Source: Kordiimonadales bacterium IMCC3096
Lineage (GTDB): Bacteria; Pseudomonadota; Alphaproteobacteria; Minwuiales; Minwuiaceae
NCBI GenBank assembly: GCA_016865035.1
Contig: CP018227.1
Span: 2,199,501-2,263,500, forward strand
DNA length: 64,000 nt
Direction: 5' to 3'
The position numbers and the translations under genes were made by a program. Of the stretch, positions 8,174-16,638 are shown piece after piece. The notes under the pieces were generated by a model that was not told the origin of the DNA, ran no database searches, and worked only from the letters and a program-made list of their open reading frames with translations. How positions within the stretch are numbered: position 1 is the stretch's first letter; each line of letters begins with the position of its first letter.

Positions 8174-9103
8174 TCACGGCAAGCGGCGGCGCCTGAAGAA
8201 CGGTCGCGCGAACAGCGATGGCGGCAGGTTGATCATGGCGACCCCCAGGATTGCCGCGATCAGGCCGAAACCGACGGTCAGCGACATTGTCTCCCCCAGG
8301 AAGATCATGCCCAGACCGACCCCGATCCCGGCGCGCAGATAGGCCTGGCTGGCGGTGCCGAGACTGCCCAGCGTGCGCAGCAGCCGGAAATAGAGCAGCA
8401 GCGCGATGCCGGTGCAGAACAGCCCCAGCATCCCTGCCGCCGCCATTGCCTGGGGGGAGGGGCGCAGGTCCCAGGGCCGGTCGATCAGCAGGCTGAGCGG
8501 CACCAGCACCGCGCTGGCCCAGAGCATGGTCCCGGCGGCGGTGACCGGTGCGCTCAGATGTCCGAACCGGCGCTGGCCGTAGATCGCCGCCACGCCATAG
8601 AGCACCGCACCGGCAACGGCTGCGAGCTGCCCCGCAACCTGCTGCCCCAGGCCCTGCAGCGCATCGACACCGATGATCAGGGCAACGCCGAGGATGCCCA
8701 GCATCGCGCCGCCAAGCCGGATCAGGCTGGTCGATTCGTGGCGCGTGAACAGCACCGTCATCAGGAAGACGAAGATGGGGGAGGTGGAGTTCAGGACGCT
8801 GGCGAGCGCGCTGTCCACATATTGCTGCCCCCAGGCGACCAGCAGCCAGGCCCCGATGCTGTTGAAGAAGGACTGCACCAGCAGGCGCCGCCAGGTCAGC
8901 GGATCGCGGGGCAGCCTTTCCCGCCGCACGGTGATCACCACCATCAGGAAGGCGGCGGCAATGGAGACGCGGACGGCGATCAGGGTGATCGGCGGAATCT
9001 CGGTCACCGCCACCTTCAGGAACAGGTAGGACGATCCCCACAGTGTCGCCAGCAGGGCAAGGCACAGCAGTTCGGTCGTCAGGCGCGGGGCAGGTCGGAT
9101 CAC
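8174..9103 (-). CDS. EamA/DMT-family transporter
   Basis: Inner-membrane drug/metabolite-superfamily carrier, substrate unknown. The 309 residues contain about ten hydrophobic segments in two EamA repeats: the first starts LLATLWGSSYLFLKVAV, the second starts near AVAGAVLYGVAAIYGQRR. The short basic end RRRRLP is expected to be cytosolic. The family includes amino-acid and metabolite exporters, but nothing here indicates a substrate. It is convergent with the cyclase gene (22 bases between them) and divergent from the DUF2330 gene across a 153-bp spacer with no clear motif. Confidence 0.9.
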   Translation of the reverse strand: MIRPAPRLTTELLCLALLATLWGSSYLFLKVAVTEIPPITLIAVRVSIAAAFLMVVITVRRERLPRDPLTWRRLLVQSFFNSIGAWLLVAWGQQYVDSALASVLNSTSPIFVFLMTVLFTRHESTSLIRLGGAMLGILGVALIIGVDALQGLGQQVAGQLAAVAGAVLYGVAAIYGQRRFGHLSAPVTAAGTMLWASAVLVPLSLLIDRPWDLRPSPQAMAAAGMLGLFCTGIALLLYFRLLRTLGSLGTASQAYLRAGIGVGLGMIFLGETMSLTVGFGLIAAILGVAMINLPPSLFARPFFRRRRLP

Positions 9104-9256
9104 GATGCGGACTCCGGCAGGAACGGGACTCTCAGGCTAGGGCAGGCATGCCTGGAAATGCTTCGACAAGGGCCGAACTGTCGGGGCACACCTGCCCCAT
9201 TGTCGTCATACACGGCGGGCAGCATGATGCGCAGATGATTTGATGGAGTACGAGCA

Positions 9257-10663
9257 ATGCGTCCACGTCCCCGGTCCGTCCCCGGCCTGAACCTGCGTCT
9301 GCTGGCCTTGCTGACAGGCCTGCTGCTGGCTGCCGCCGCACCGGCATCCGCCTTCTGCGGCTACTATGTCGCGAAAGGCGGCAGCGACCTGTTCAACAAG
9401 GCGTCCAAGGTCGTGCTGGCGCGCAATCTGGACCGGACGGTGATCACCATGGCCAATGACTACCGGGGTGACCCGTCGGAGTTTGCCATTGTCATCCCGA
9501 CGCCGTCGGTACTGGGCCGGGACCAGATCAATGTGGCGGAACCGGCGCTGGTCGACCATCTGGATGCCTTCACCGCGCCGCGCCTGGTCGAGTATTTCGA
9601 TGAGGATCCCTGCCTGCAGCGCCGGTTCAGGGCGCTGGCCATGCAGTCGGCACGGGTCGAGGATGCAGAGGGTGCGGCGGCGCGCAACAAGGCCCTGGGC
9701 GTGACGGTGGAGGCGGAATATACCGTCGGCGAATATGACATCCAGATCCTGTCGGCGGAACAGTCCGGCGGGCTTGGCACCTGGCTGCGGGAGAATGGCT
9801 ACGGCGTGTCGGAGGCCGCGGACAAGGTGCTGGGCGACTATATCGCCATGGGCATGAAGTTCTTCGTGGCCAAGGTCAATCTCGGGGAGAAGGCGCGCTC
9901 CGGCCGCAGCTATCTGCGTCCGCTGCAGATCGCGTTCGAGAGTCCGGACTTCATGCTGCCGATCCGCATGGGCATGCTGAATGCTGACGGGCAGCAGGAA
10001 CTGTTCGTCTTCACGGTGACCCAGGGGGGGCGGGTGGAGACGGCCAACTATCGCACCGTGAAGATGCCGAGCGGCGACGAACTGCCGGTGCATGTGCGGG
10101 AGAAATTCGGCGACGTCTACACGGCGCTGTTCGCGGAACAGGTGCGCCGTGAACCCGGCGTGGCATTCCTGGAATATGCCTGGAACATGAGCTGGTGCGA
10201 TCCCTGCGCCGCCGACCCGCTGTCGCGCGCCGAACTGCGCACGCTGGGCGCCTGGTGGGTGGCCCCCGATGTCACCCCGACGCCTTTGCCCGGCACGGTG
10301 CCGCAGCCGCGCCCCGGCACCCGCATCATGCCCCGGCCCGGTCCCGGGCCGGTGGATGCCTTCGTCACCCGTCTGCATCTGCGCTATGACGCGACCAGCC
10401 ATCCGCATGATCTCATGTTCCGCCTGACGGACAATGCGGAGAACTTCCAGACCCGCTATGTCATCCGTCATCCCTGGAACGGGGAGGCCACCTGCCCGGC
10501 GGCGGACCTCTATCGCCAGACCCTGCCGCACCGCATGGAGCAGGAGGCACAACGGCTGGCCAGCCTCACCGGCTGGCCGATCGACGGGATCCGCGACCAG
10601 ATGTCGATCCCGGAAAAGCCCGCCACGAAGTGGTGGAACGATATCTGGCAGCGGGCCGAATAG
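9257..10663 (+). CDS. DUF2330 domain-containing secreted protein
   Basis: Exported protein of unknown function resembling the DUF2330 family. The 468 residues begin with a basic N-region and hydrophobic core (LRLLALLTGLLLAAAAPASA, cleavage before FCGYYVAK). The start of the mature protein, FCGYYVAKGGSDLFNKASKVVLARN, and the run FAIVIPTPSVL match the family pattern; family members often begin with a Cys-containing FCGF/YV segment. A Pro-rich linker (VTPTPLPGTVPQPRPGTRI) near residue 350 separates a C-terminal portion with DNAENFQTRYVIRHPW. ATG 9257 follows a GGAG with good spacing. It stands alone before lgt. Possible roles at the envelope are speculation. Confidence 0.8.
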   Translation: MRPRPRSVPGLNLRLLALLTGLLLAAAAPASAFCGYYVAKGGSDLFNKASKVVLARNLDRTVITMANDYRGDPSEFAIVIPTPSVLGRDQINVAEPALVDHLDAFTAPRLVEYFDEDPCLQRRFRALAMQSARVEDAEGAAARNKALGVTVEAEYTVGEYDIQILSAEQSGGLGTWLRENGYGVSEAADKVLGDYIAMGMKFFVAKVNLGEKARSGRSYLRPLQIAFESPDFMLPIRMGMLNADGQQELFVFTVTQGGRVETANYRTVKMPSGDELPVHVREKFGDVYTALFAEQVRREPGVAFLEYAWNMSWCDPCAADPLSRAELRTLGAWWVAPDVTPTPLPGTVPQPRPGTRIMPRPGPGPVDAFVTRLHLRYDATSHPHDLMFRLTDNAENFQTRYVIRHPWNGEATCPAADLYRQTLPHRMEQEAQRLASLTGWPIDGIRDQMSIPEKPATKWWNDIWQRAE

Positions 10664-10722
10664 CGTGCGAGTTGCCTGACAGCGCTGTTTCGCTGCTGCA
10701 CTTTCCGCTGTAGACCAGCCGC

Positions 10723-11529
10723 ATGTACGCAATTCCCTTTCCCACCATCGACCCGGTGCTGGTCGAGTTCGGGCCGGTGGCCATCCGCTGGTATGCGCTG
10801 GCCTATGTCGCGGGACTGATCCTCGGCTGGCGGCTGGCGATGCAACTGGCTGCCCGACCCGATTCTCCGCTGACCCGCGATGATGCGGATGCCTTTCTGG
10901 CCTGGGCCACGCTGGGGGTCCTGCTCGGTGGGCGGCTGGGCTATGTCCTGTTCTACCGCCCGGGCTATTTCCTCGAGAACCTGTCAGAGATTCCGCAGGT
11001 CTGGACCGGCGGCATGTCGTTCCATGGCGGGCTGCTGGGGGTCATCGTGGCGGCGCTGCTGTTCTGTCGCGCGCGCGGCCTGTCACGGCTGGCCTTCGGT
11101 GACATGCTGGGGGCGGTGGCGCCCGTCGGCCTGTTCTTTGGCCGTATCGCCAACTTCATCAACGGGGAACTCTGGGGCCGTCCCGGTGACGTGCCCTGGG
11201 CCATGGTGTTTCCCCGTGCCGATGACCAGCCCCGCCACCCGAGCCAGCTCTACGAGGCGCTGCTGGAGGGACTGGTGCTGTTCATCGTGGCGCAGGTCCT
11301 GATCCGCCGGTTCCATGCGCTGGAACGGCCCGGCCTGGTGATGGGCACCTTCATCGCCGGATACGGCCTGGCCCGGTTCATCGTCGAGTTCTTCCGGCAG
11401 TGGGATGCGGGGCTGGAGCCCCTGTTCGGTCTGCTGTCGCGCGGGCAGCAGCTTTCCCTTCCCATGATCCTGATCGGCCTCTACTTCGTCTGGCAGGCGA
11501 CACGGCAGTCCGGGGGGGCACGTTCATGA
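10723..11529 (+). CDS. lgt: Prolipoprotein diacylglyceryl transferase
   Basis: Inner-membrane enzyme that moves diacylglycerol from phosphatidylglycerol to the lipobox cysteine of preprolipoproteins, the first step of lipoprotein maturation. The 268 residues have seven hydrophobic segments, the GGMSFHGGLLG motif, and the Lgt signature GRIANFINGELWGR. Length is normal for the family. Its stop overlaps the start of the methyltransferase gene in an ATGA, so lgt, the methyltransferase and pgeF form one translational unit, a common alphaproteobacterial arrangement. A client lipoprotein is encoded 3 kb downstream. Confidence 0.97.
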   Translation: MYAIPFPTIDPVLVEFGPVAIRWYALAYVAGLILGWRLAMQLAARPDSPLTRDDADAFLAWATLGVLLGGRLGYVLFYRPGYFLENLSEIPQVWTGGMSFHGGLLGVIVAALLFCRARGLSRLAFGDMLGAVAPVGLFFGRIANFINGELWGRPGDVPWAMVFPRADDQPRHPSQLYEALLEGLVLFIVAQVLIRRFHALERPGLVMGTFIAGYGLARFIVEFFRQWDAGLEPLFGLLSRGQQLSLPMILIGLYFVWQATRQSGGARS

Positions 11530-12617
11530 GCACGGCGCTGGAAGAGGCACTGATCGCGGAGATCACGGCGGACGGGCCGCTGCCGCTCGACCGTTTCATG
11601 CGGCGTGCCCTGTTCGATCCTGCCCATGGCTACTACACGACATCGGAGCCGTTCGGCGTCGCCGGGGACTTCATCACCGCGCCGGAGATCAGCCAGATGT
11701 TCGGTGAGCTGCTCGGGCTCTGGGCAGCGGACATGTGGCAACGCATGGGCGCGCCGGAGAATATCGTGCTGGCGGAGATCGGACCGGGGCGCGGCACCCT
11801 GATGGCCGATGCGCTCAGGGCCATTCGCCGCGCCGCGCCGCAGATGCTGGCCACCGGAACGGTCTGCCTGGTGGAGGCCAGCCCGCGCCTGCAGGCGGTG
11901 CAGGCGGAGCGGCTGGCCGGGCATCAGATCAGTTTCGCCGACCGTGTGGGCAAGCTGCCCGACGGTCCGCTGCTGCTGATCGGCAACGAACTGCTGGACG
12001 CCCTGCCGATCCGGCAGATCACCATGCAGGACGGTGAACTGAAGGAGCGTTGCGTCGGCGTCAGCGATGGCAGGCTCGTCTTTGTGGATGAGCCCCTGGT
12101 CTTCGAAGCGCCGGAAGACATGCCAGTGCTGAAGGACGCGGAGACCTTCGAGGTCTCGGAGGAGGGGCGGCGGCTGGTGGAGGCCATCGGCACCCGGCTG
12201 GCGGTTCAGGGCGGCGCAGCCCTGTTCATCGACTACGGCCATGGCGAGACGGCGGCCGGGGATACCCTGCAGGCCGTGCGCCGCCACGCGTTTCACCCGA
12301 TCCTCGCCGACATCGGCAGTGCCGATCTGACAGCGCATGTGGACTTTGCGGCCATGGCCCGCGCCGCGATTCATGGCGGTGCCAAGGCCTTCGGTCCGAT
12401 CAGCCAGCGCGACCTGCTGCGGCGGCTGGGCGTGGAGCCGAGACTGGCGCAACTGGTGGCAAAGGCCGATCCACCGACCCGGGATGCGCTGGTCGGCGCC
12501 TATCACCGGCTGACGGACCCGGACCGGATGGGTACGCTGTTCAAGGCGCTCTGCCTGACATCCCCGAACATGGACACCCCGACAGCCTATGTGCCTGACG
12601 ACGCTTTCCAGCCCTGA
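11526..12617 (+). CDS. SAM-dependent methyltransferase, MidA/NDUFAF7 family (DUF185)
   Basis: Class I methyltransferase of the family whose mitochondrial member NDUFAF7 symmetrically dimethylates an arginine of a complex I subunit. In bacteria the substrate is not certain but complex I is the likely one. In the 363 residues, FMRRALFDPAHGYY, the SAM-binding strand-loop IVLAEIGPGRGTLMADALR (around residue 80) and the family motif LIGNELLDALPIRQ are visible. The start is the ATG at 11526, overlapping the lgt stop (ATGA); longer in-frame extensions lie inside lgt. The C-terminus overlaps pgeF by 29 bases. Confidence 0.92.
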   Translation: MSTALEEALIAEITADGPLPLDRFMRRALFDPAHGYYTTSEPFGVAGDFITAPEISQMFGELLGLWAADMWQRMGAPENIVLAEIGPGRGTLMADALRAIRRAAPQMLATGTVCLVEASPRLQAVQAERLAGHQISFADRVGKLPDGPLLLIGNELLDALPIRQITMQDGELKERCVGVSDGRLVFVDEPLVFEAPEDMPVLKDAETFEVSEEGRRLVEAIGTRLAVQGGAALFIDYGHGETAAGDTLQAVRRHAFHPILADIGSADLTAHVDFAAMARAAIHGGAKAFGPISQRDLLRRLGVEPRLAQLVAKADPPTRDALVGAYHRLTDPDRMGTLFKALCLTSPNMDTPTAYVPDDAFQP

Positions 12618-13362
12618 CCTGACCGGTCTGCCCGGCATCGCGCATGGTTTCTTCACCCGCAAGGGCGGGGTTTCCCGGAAGATTCACGCCGGCCTGAACT
12701 GTGGTCCCGGATCCACCGACGATCCGATGGCGGTCACCATCAACCGCGATCTGGTGCGCCGCCATATCGGTGCGCGGCACCTGCTGACCGTGCATCAGCA
12801 TCACAGCCCGGACGTGGTGACGGTGACCGGCCGCTTCGACGGGCCACGGCCGAAGGCGGATGCGATGGTGACCCGGATGCCGGGTCTGGCGCTGGGCGTG
12901 CTGTCCGCCGACTGCGGGCCGCTGCTGTTCGCGGATGCCGAGGCACAGGTCGTCGGGGCCGCCCATTCCGGCTGGAAGGGTGCGCTGGACGGGGTCCTGG
13001 AGGCAACGGTGACGGCGATGGAGGTGCTCGGCGCCCGCCGCGACAGGATCAGCGTGACGCTCGGTCCGACCCTGGCGCAGGCGTCCTACGAGGTCGGGCC
13101 GGAGTTCCGCGACCGCTTCCTGGCGATGGACGTGGAGAATGCGCGGTATTTCCGCCAGCCCGATGATGCACCGCGACCGTTCTTCGATCTGCCGGGGTTC
13201 ATCCGCCGCCGGGCGGAGGTGGCGGGCGTGGCGCGCTTCCATGATCTGGCGCGTGACACATATCCGGAACATGAACTGTTCTACAGTTACCGCCGATCCG
13301 TGCATCGGGGTGAGCCCGACTATGGCCGCCTGATCAGCGCCATCATGCTGAAGGAGACCTGA
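12589..13362 (+). CDS. pgeF: Peptidoglycan editing factor PgeF / multicopper-like nucleoside-processing enzyme
   Basis: Member of the PgeF (YfiH, DUF152, LACC1) family. In E. coli it removes wrongly placed L-Ser from UDP-MurNAc peptides, and relatives act as purine nucleoside phosphorylases or adenosine deaminases. The 257 residues include HGFFTRKGGVS, the metal-site Cys in LSADCGPLLFAD and His in GAAHSGWKGALDGV, and the C-terminal FYSYRR. The ATG at 12589 overlaps the preceding gene by 29 bases, so translation is probably coupled. Family length is about 250, so the gene is complete. It is read with lgt and the methyltransferase. Confidence 0.93.
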   Translation: MCLTTLSSPDLTGLPGIAHGFFTRKGGVSRKIHAGLNCGPGSTDDPMAVTINRDLVRRHIGARHLLTVHQHHSPDVVTVTGRFDGPRPKADAMVTRMPGLALGVLSADCGPLLFADAEAQVVGAAHSGWKGALDGVLEATVTAMEVLGARRDRISVTLGPTLAQASYEVGPEFRDRFLAMDVENARYFRQPDDAPRPFFDLPGFIRRRAEVAGVARFHDLARDTYPEHELFYSYRRSVHRGEPDYGRLISAIMLKET

Positions 13363-13365
13363 GAC

Positions 13366-14517
13366 ATGCCCCTGCATTTTGCCGCCGAGGAGATGGCTGA
13401 CCGCCGCGACCGCGCCTGCGCCGTGCTGCGGAAGCAGGGGATGGATGCCCTGCTGATGTTCCGGCAGGAGAGCATGTACTACCTGACCGGTTACGACACC
13501 TTCGGCTATGTCTTCTTCCAGTGTCTGGTCCTGACGGCGGACGGGCGCACCGCGCTGCTGACCCGTGCGCCGGACCTGCGCCAGGCCCGGCATACGTCCG
13601 ACATTGCCGACATCCGGGTCTGGGAAGACCGCGAAGGCGTGAATCCTGCCGACAGCCTGTGCGAGATGATGGCGGACCTGGGGCTGGACGGTGCCCGCGT
13701 CGGGGTCGAACTGGACGCCTATGGTCTGACCGGACACAACCTGCGCCGCCTGGATCGCGCGCTGGAGGGGTTCTGCGCCATGTCCGACGCGTCGCTGCTG
13801 GTGAGCCGGCTGCGGCTGGTCAAGAGTGCGGCGGAGATCGACTATGTCCGGCGGGCAGCGGAACTGGGCGATGACGCCTGGGACGCGGGCATTGCCGAGA
13901 CCCGCGCGGGCGCGTTCGAGGGCGATATCCTGGCCGCGATGCAGGGGGCCGTGTTTCGCGGCGATGGCGACTATTCCGGCAACGAATTCATCATCGGCTC
14001 CGGCGAGGGCGCGCTGCTCTGCCGCTATTTCACCGGACGGCGCACTCTGGATGTGGAGGATCAGCTGACCCTGGAATGGGCAGGTGCCTACCGGCGCTAC
14101 CACGCCGCGCTGATGCGGACCGTGCCCATAGGGGCGCCCCGTCCGGCCCATACCGACATGCATGCCCGTGCCGTCGATGCCCTGCTGGCCTGCGAGGCCG
14201 CGCTGAAACCGGGATCGACCATGGGGGATGTCTTCGCGGCCCACGCCCGGGTCTTCGATGACGCCGGTCTGACGGCACACCGGATGAACGCCTGTGGCTA
14301 TTGTCTTGGCACCACCTTCGCGCCGAACTGGATGGACTGGCCGATGTTCTATGCGGACAATCCGGTGGAGATCGCGTCGGGGATGGTGTTCTTCCTGCAC
14401 ATGATCCTGATGGACAGCGACAGCGGCACGGCGATGACCCTGGGCCGGACATCGCTGGTGACCGCGAACGGGTCGGAGGTGCTGAGCCGCCTGCCGCTCG
14501 ACCTTGTAACCCGATAG
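13366..14517 (+). CDS. M24 (pita-bread fold) protein lacking the metal ligands
   Basis: Xaa-Pro peptidase/creatinase-fold protein whose reaction I cannot assign. The 383 residues have an N-terminal creatinase_N-like domain (MFRQESMYYLTGYDTFGYVF, about 1-135) and a C-terminal M24 domain. Aligned by eye with aminopeptidase P, all five metal ligands are changed: the first Asp to Glu in LEWAGAY, the second Asp to Ala in YHAALMRT, His to Tyr in CGYCLGTTF, Glu to His in GMVFFLHM, and Glu to Gly in TLGRTSLV. Creatinase also lacks metals, but its catalytic Glu (ALERT) is Met here (ALMRT), so it is not creatinase either. It starts 3 bases after the pgeF stop, so it is in the same operon. Confidence 0.85.
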   Translation: MPLHFAAEEMADRRDRACAVLRKQGMDALLMFRQESMYYLTGYDTFGYVFFQCLVLTADGRTALLTRAPDLRQARHTSDIADIRVWEDREGVNPADSLCEMMADLGLDGARVGVELDAYGLTGHNLRRLDRALEGFCAMSDASLLVSRLRLVKSAAEIDYVRRAAELGDDAWDAGIAETRAGAFEGDILAAMQGAVFRGDGDYSGNEFIIGSGEGALLCRYFTGRRTLDVEDQLTLEWAGAYRRYHAALMRTVPIGAPRPAHTDMHARAVDALLACEAALKPGSTMGDVFAAHARVFDDAGLTAHRMNACGYCLGTTFAPNWMDWPMFYADNPVEIASGMVFFLHMILMDSDSGTAMTLGRTSLVTANGSEVLSRLPLDLVTR

Positions 14518-14528
14518 GACAAGGCGCG

Positions 14529-14597
14529 ATGCCCTGGCTGATCATGATGATCTTCTTCTTCCTGCTGGTCTCGATGGCGAGCTGTGTCCTTTTCTGA
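14529..14597 (+). CDS. 22-residue hydrophobic membrane peptide
   Basis: A short frame starts at ATG 14529, preceded by AGGACAAGG, and encodes 22 residues beginning MPWLIMMIFFFLLV and ending SCVLF. It is almost wholly hydrophobic and would span the membrane once. It lies 11 bases after the M24 stop and its last 14 bases overlap the GTG start of the lipoprotein gene, so it could be a real small membrane protein or a coupling leader peptide. I know no family for it. The Cys sits near the C-terminus in a position unlike a lipobox. Confidence 0.4.
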   Translation: MPWLIMMIFFFLLVSMASCVLF

Positions 14598-15468
14598 GTC
14601 CATCGGACATCGGTCCGCAGCCCTTCTGCTGCTCCTGACGGTGCTGGTGGCGGCATGCGGGCAGGTGCCGCAGCCCTTTCGGCCATCGGGGCAGAAGACG
14701 GCAGTGGTCGCCCGCGCCCCCGGCCCGAGCATCGCGCTGGTCGTACTGCCGCTTCAGGGCAAGGAAGCGGGGCCTCTGGATGCGCTGACCAAGCGGGTGG
14801 TGATCGAATTGCAGAAGGCGGAGATCGCCGCGACGACCGCGCGTATCCCGAATCGCTATCAGCTCGCGGGCGAGGTTCAGCGGCTGCGGGGGAACGGGGC
14901 GGACACGACGCTGGCGTTCCGCTGGACCCTGCTGGATCCAACCGGTGCGGCGACGGATGGTCTGGACCACGTGGAGCGGGTGGTGGCGGCGGACTGGACG
15001 GCGGCCCGTCCCATCGCGATCCGGGACCTGGCCGTGACAGTGGCGGCGCATCTGGTGCGCCTGGTGAACGGGGACCTGCCCGTGGCCGAGGCCGTGCCGC
15101 CCCCGGCGCGGATCGCGCTGGCCGGCATCTCCGGCGCGCCGGGTGACGGCAACCGGGTGCTGGACACAGCCATCAGGGCGGCGCTGGCGAAGCAGGGGCT
15201 GACGCTGGGACCGACCTCCGACGCGACCCGCGCCACGCTGGAACTGCATGTCGTGGTCGCCCCGGCTGACGGGACCAGTGACCGGGTGACATTGCTCTGG
15301 CTGGTGCGGGATGCCACAGGGCGGGAGCGGGGACGGCTGGAGCAGCAGAATACCGTACCTGCCGGCCGTCTGAACCGCCGCTGGGGCGATATTGCGGACC
15401 TGGCTGCCGGCGCGGCGGCCCCGGACCTGGCACGTATCCTGGAGGCACTGGCCGCCGACCGGGGGTGA
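14584..15468 (+). CDS. Predicted lipoprotein of unknown function
   Basis: I do not recognise the family. The 294 residues begin with a lipoprotein signal (SAALLLLLTVLVAAC, lipobox VAAC followed by GQVPQP), so the protein should be lipid-anchored after Lgt action. The mature part has an IALVVLPLQGKEAGPLDAL strand-turn followed by a helix, resembling the alpha/beta start of TolB-N or CsgG-like lipoproteins, and a second similar unit (RIALAGISGAPGDGNRVLDTAIRAALAKQ) near residue 180; this suggests two copies of one fold. Start GTG 14584 is chosen to give a complete signal peptide; it overlaps the 22-residue frame. Anchoring is well supported; the fold call is tentative. Confidence 0.75.
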   Translation: MSFSESIGHRSAALLLLLTVLVAACGQVPQPFRPSGQKTAVVARAPGPSIALVVLPLQGKEAGPLDALTKRVVIELQKAEIAATTARIPNRYQLAGEVQRLRGNGADTTLAFRWTLLDPTGAATDGLDHVERVVAADWTAARPIAIRDLAVTVAAHLVRLVNGDLPVAEAVPPPARIALAGISGAPGDGNRVLDTAIRAALAKQGLTLGPTSDATRATLELHVVVAPADGTSDRVTLLWLVRDATGRERGRLEQQNTVPAGRLNRRWGDIADLAAGAAAPDLARILEALAADRG

Positions 15469-15479
15469 CAGCAGTCCCG

Positions 15480-15501
15480 CCATGTCAGAATTCTGTCATG
15501 G
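15480..15501. promoter_or_regulatory. 22-bp inverted repeat upstream of prs
   Basis: CCATGTCAG-AATT-CTGTCATGG is a 22-bp dyad with only one mismatched pair (positions 6 and 17). It lies 81 bases before the prs start and 11 after the lipoprotein stop. It lacks a T-tract, so it looks more like an operator than a terminator. No regulator can be named. Confidence 0.35.
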
Positions 15502-15582
15502 CTGATGGACAGTTCCGGGGCGGACTGATAAACGTCCCGCTTCCGCCACCGCCCGCTTTGCCACAGATTGACGAACAGCCCC

Positions 15583-16515
15583 ATGAAGGTTCTCGCCGGG
15601 AACAGCAACCCTGCCCTGGCCGCCCAGATTGCCGATTATCTGGGCGTCCGTCTGACGAATGCATCCGTGAAGCGTTTTGCGGATGAGGAAGTGTATGTGG
15701 AGATCCACGAGAACGTGCGGGGGGAGGACGCCTTCGTCGTTCAGTCCACGTCGTTCCCGGCCAACGATCACCTGATGGAACTGCTGATCTGCATCGACGC
15801 GCTGCGTCGGGCCTCGGCGCGCCGCATCACTGCTGTCCTGCCCTACTTCGGGTACGCCCGGCAGGACCGGAAACCGGGGCCGCGGACACCGATTTCCGCC
15901 AGGCTGGTGGCGAACCTGATCGAGAAGGCGGGTGCGGACAGGGTTCTGACCGTCGATCTTCACGCCGGACAGATCCAGGGCTTCTTCGATATCCCGACCG
16001 ACAACCTCTATGGCGGACCTGCGCTGGTCAGCGACATCAAGGATAATCTGGGCGACCGGGACCTGATGGTGGTTTCGCCGGATGTGGGCGGTGTGGTTCG
16101 CGCGCGCTACTTCGCCAAGCGCCTTGACGCGGACCTCGCCATCGTGGATAAGCGCCGCGAACAGGCGGGTGTGTCTGAAGTGATGAACGTCATCGGCGAT
16201 GTTGACGGGCGTCACTGCATTCTTGTTGACGACATCGTCGACAGTGCGGGCACGCTCTGCAACGCGGCGACAGCATTGCTCGAACGGGGTGCCCTGTCGG
16301 TGTCCGCCTATGTGTCTCACGGCGTACTGTCGGGCGGCGCGGTCAAGCGTGTGTCCGACTCGTCGCTTGAGTCGCTGGTGGTGACTGACTCGATCCGGGC
16401 AACGGACGAGGTCGAGAACGAGCCAAAGATCCGGCAGGTTCCGATCGGGTCCCTGCTGGCGGAGGCGATCAAGCGCATCTCCACCGAGACCTCGGTGTCG
16501 AGCCTGTTTGACTGA
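15583..16515 (+). CDS. prs: Ribose-phosphate pyrophosphokinase
   Basis: Cytosolic enzyme making PRPP from ribose 5-phosphate and ATP, feeding purine, pyrimidine, His and Trp synthesis. The 310 residues include the flexible-loop and ATP motifs ([21 protein letters not shown]), catalytic loop region ([10 protein letters not shown]) and the PRPP-binding signature [14 protein letters not shown]. The length is normal. ATG 15583 ([10 protein letters not shown]) fits the family start; no clear ribosome site precedes it. It heads a run with rplY, pth and ychF, the usual order in many alphaproteobacteria. Confidence 0.97.
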   Translation: MKVLAGNSNPALAAQIADYLGVRLTNASVKRFADEEVYVEIHENVRGEDAFVVQSTSFPANDHLMELLICIDALRRASARRITAVLPYFGYARQDRKPGPRTPISARLVANLIEKAGADRVLTVDLHAGQIQGFFDIPTDNLYGGPALVSDIKDNLGDRDLMVVSPDVGGVVRARYFAKRLDADLAIVDKRREQAGVSEVMNVIGDVDGRHCILVDDIVDSAGTLCNAATALLERGALSVSAYVSHGVLSGGAVKRVSDSSLESLVVTDSIRATDEVENEPKIRQVPIGSLLAEAIKRISTETSVSSLFD

Positions 16516-16520
16516 ATTTG

Positions 16521-16538
16521 TGCAGGCCACGGCCTGCA
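16521..16538 (+). terminator. Hairpin between prs and rplY
   Basis: TGCAGGCC-AC-GGCCTGCA is a perfect inverted repeat 5 bases after the prs stop. It has no T-tract, so it may be a weak or Rho-assisted terminator or an RNA-stability element in a 123-bp spacer rather than a full terminator. Confidence 0.4.
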
Positions 16539-16638
16539 GACCAGGGAATGAAGCGGTTGCGGGCAAGGGCCCCTGACCGGCATGGCGCAACGGCACCGGC
16601 GAGATGCCAAGGGCCAGGCGCTACAAGGAGTTGAGACG

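Noticed and set aside
13366-14517. DMSP lyase DddP as an identity for the M24 protein.
   Set aside because: DddP needs its M24 metal ligands, and none of these is conserved here.
16521-16538. TTGTGCAGG after prs as another PhaR-like box.
   Set aside because: The sequence departs from the box after the first six bases; its symmetry is that of a TGCAGGCC/GGCCTGCA hairpin.
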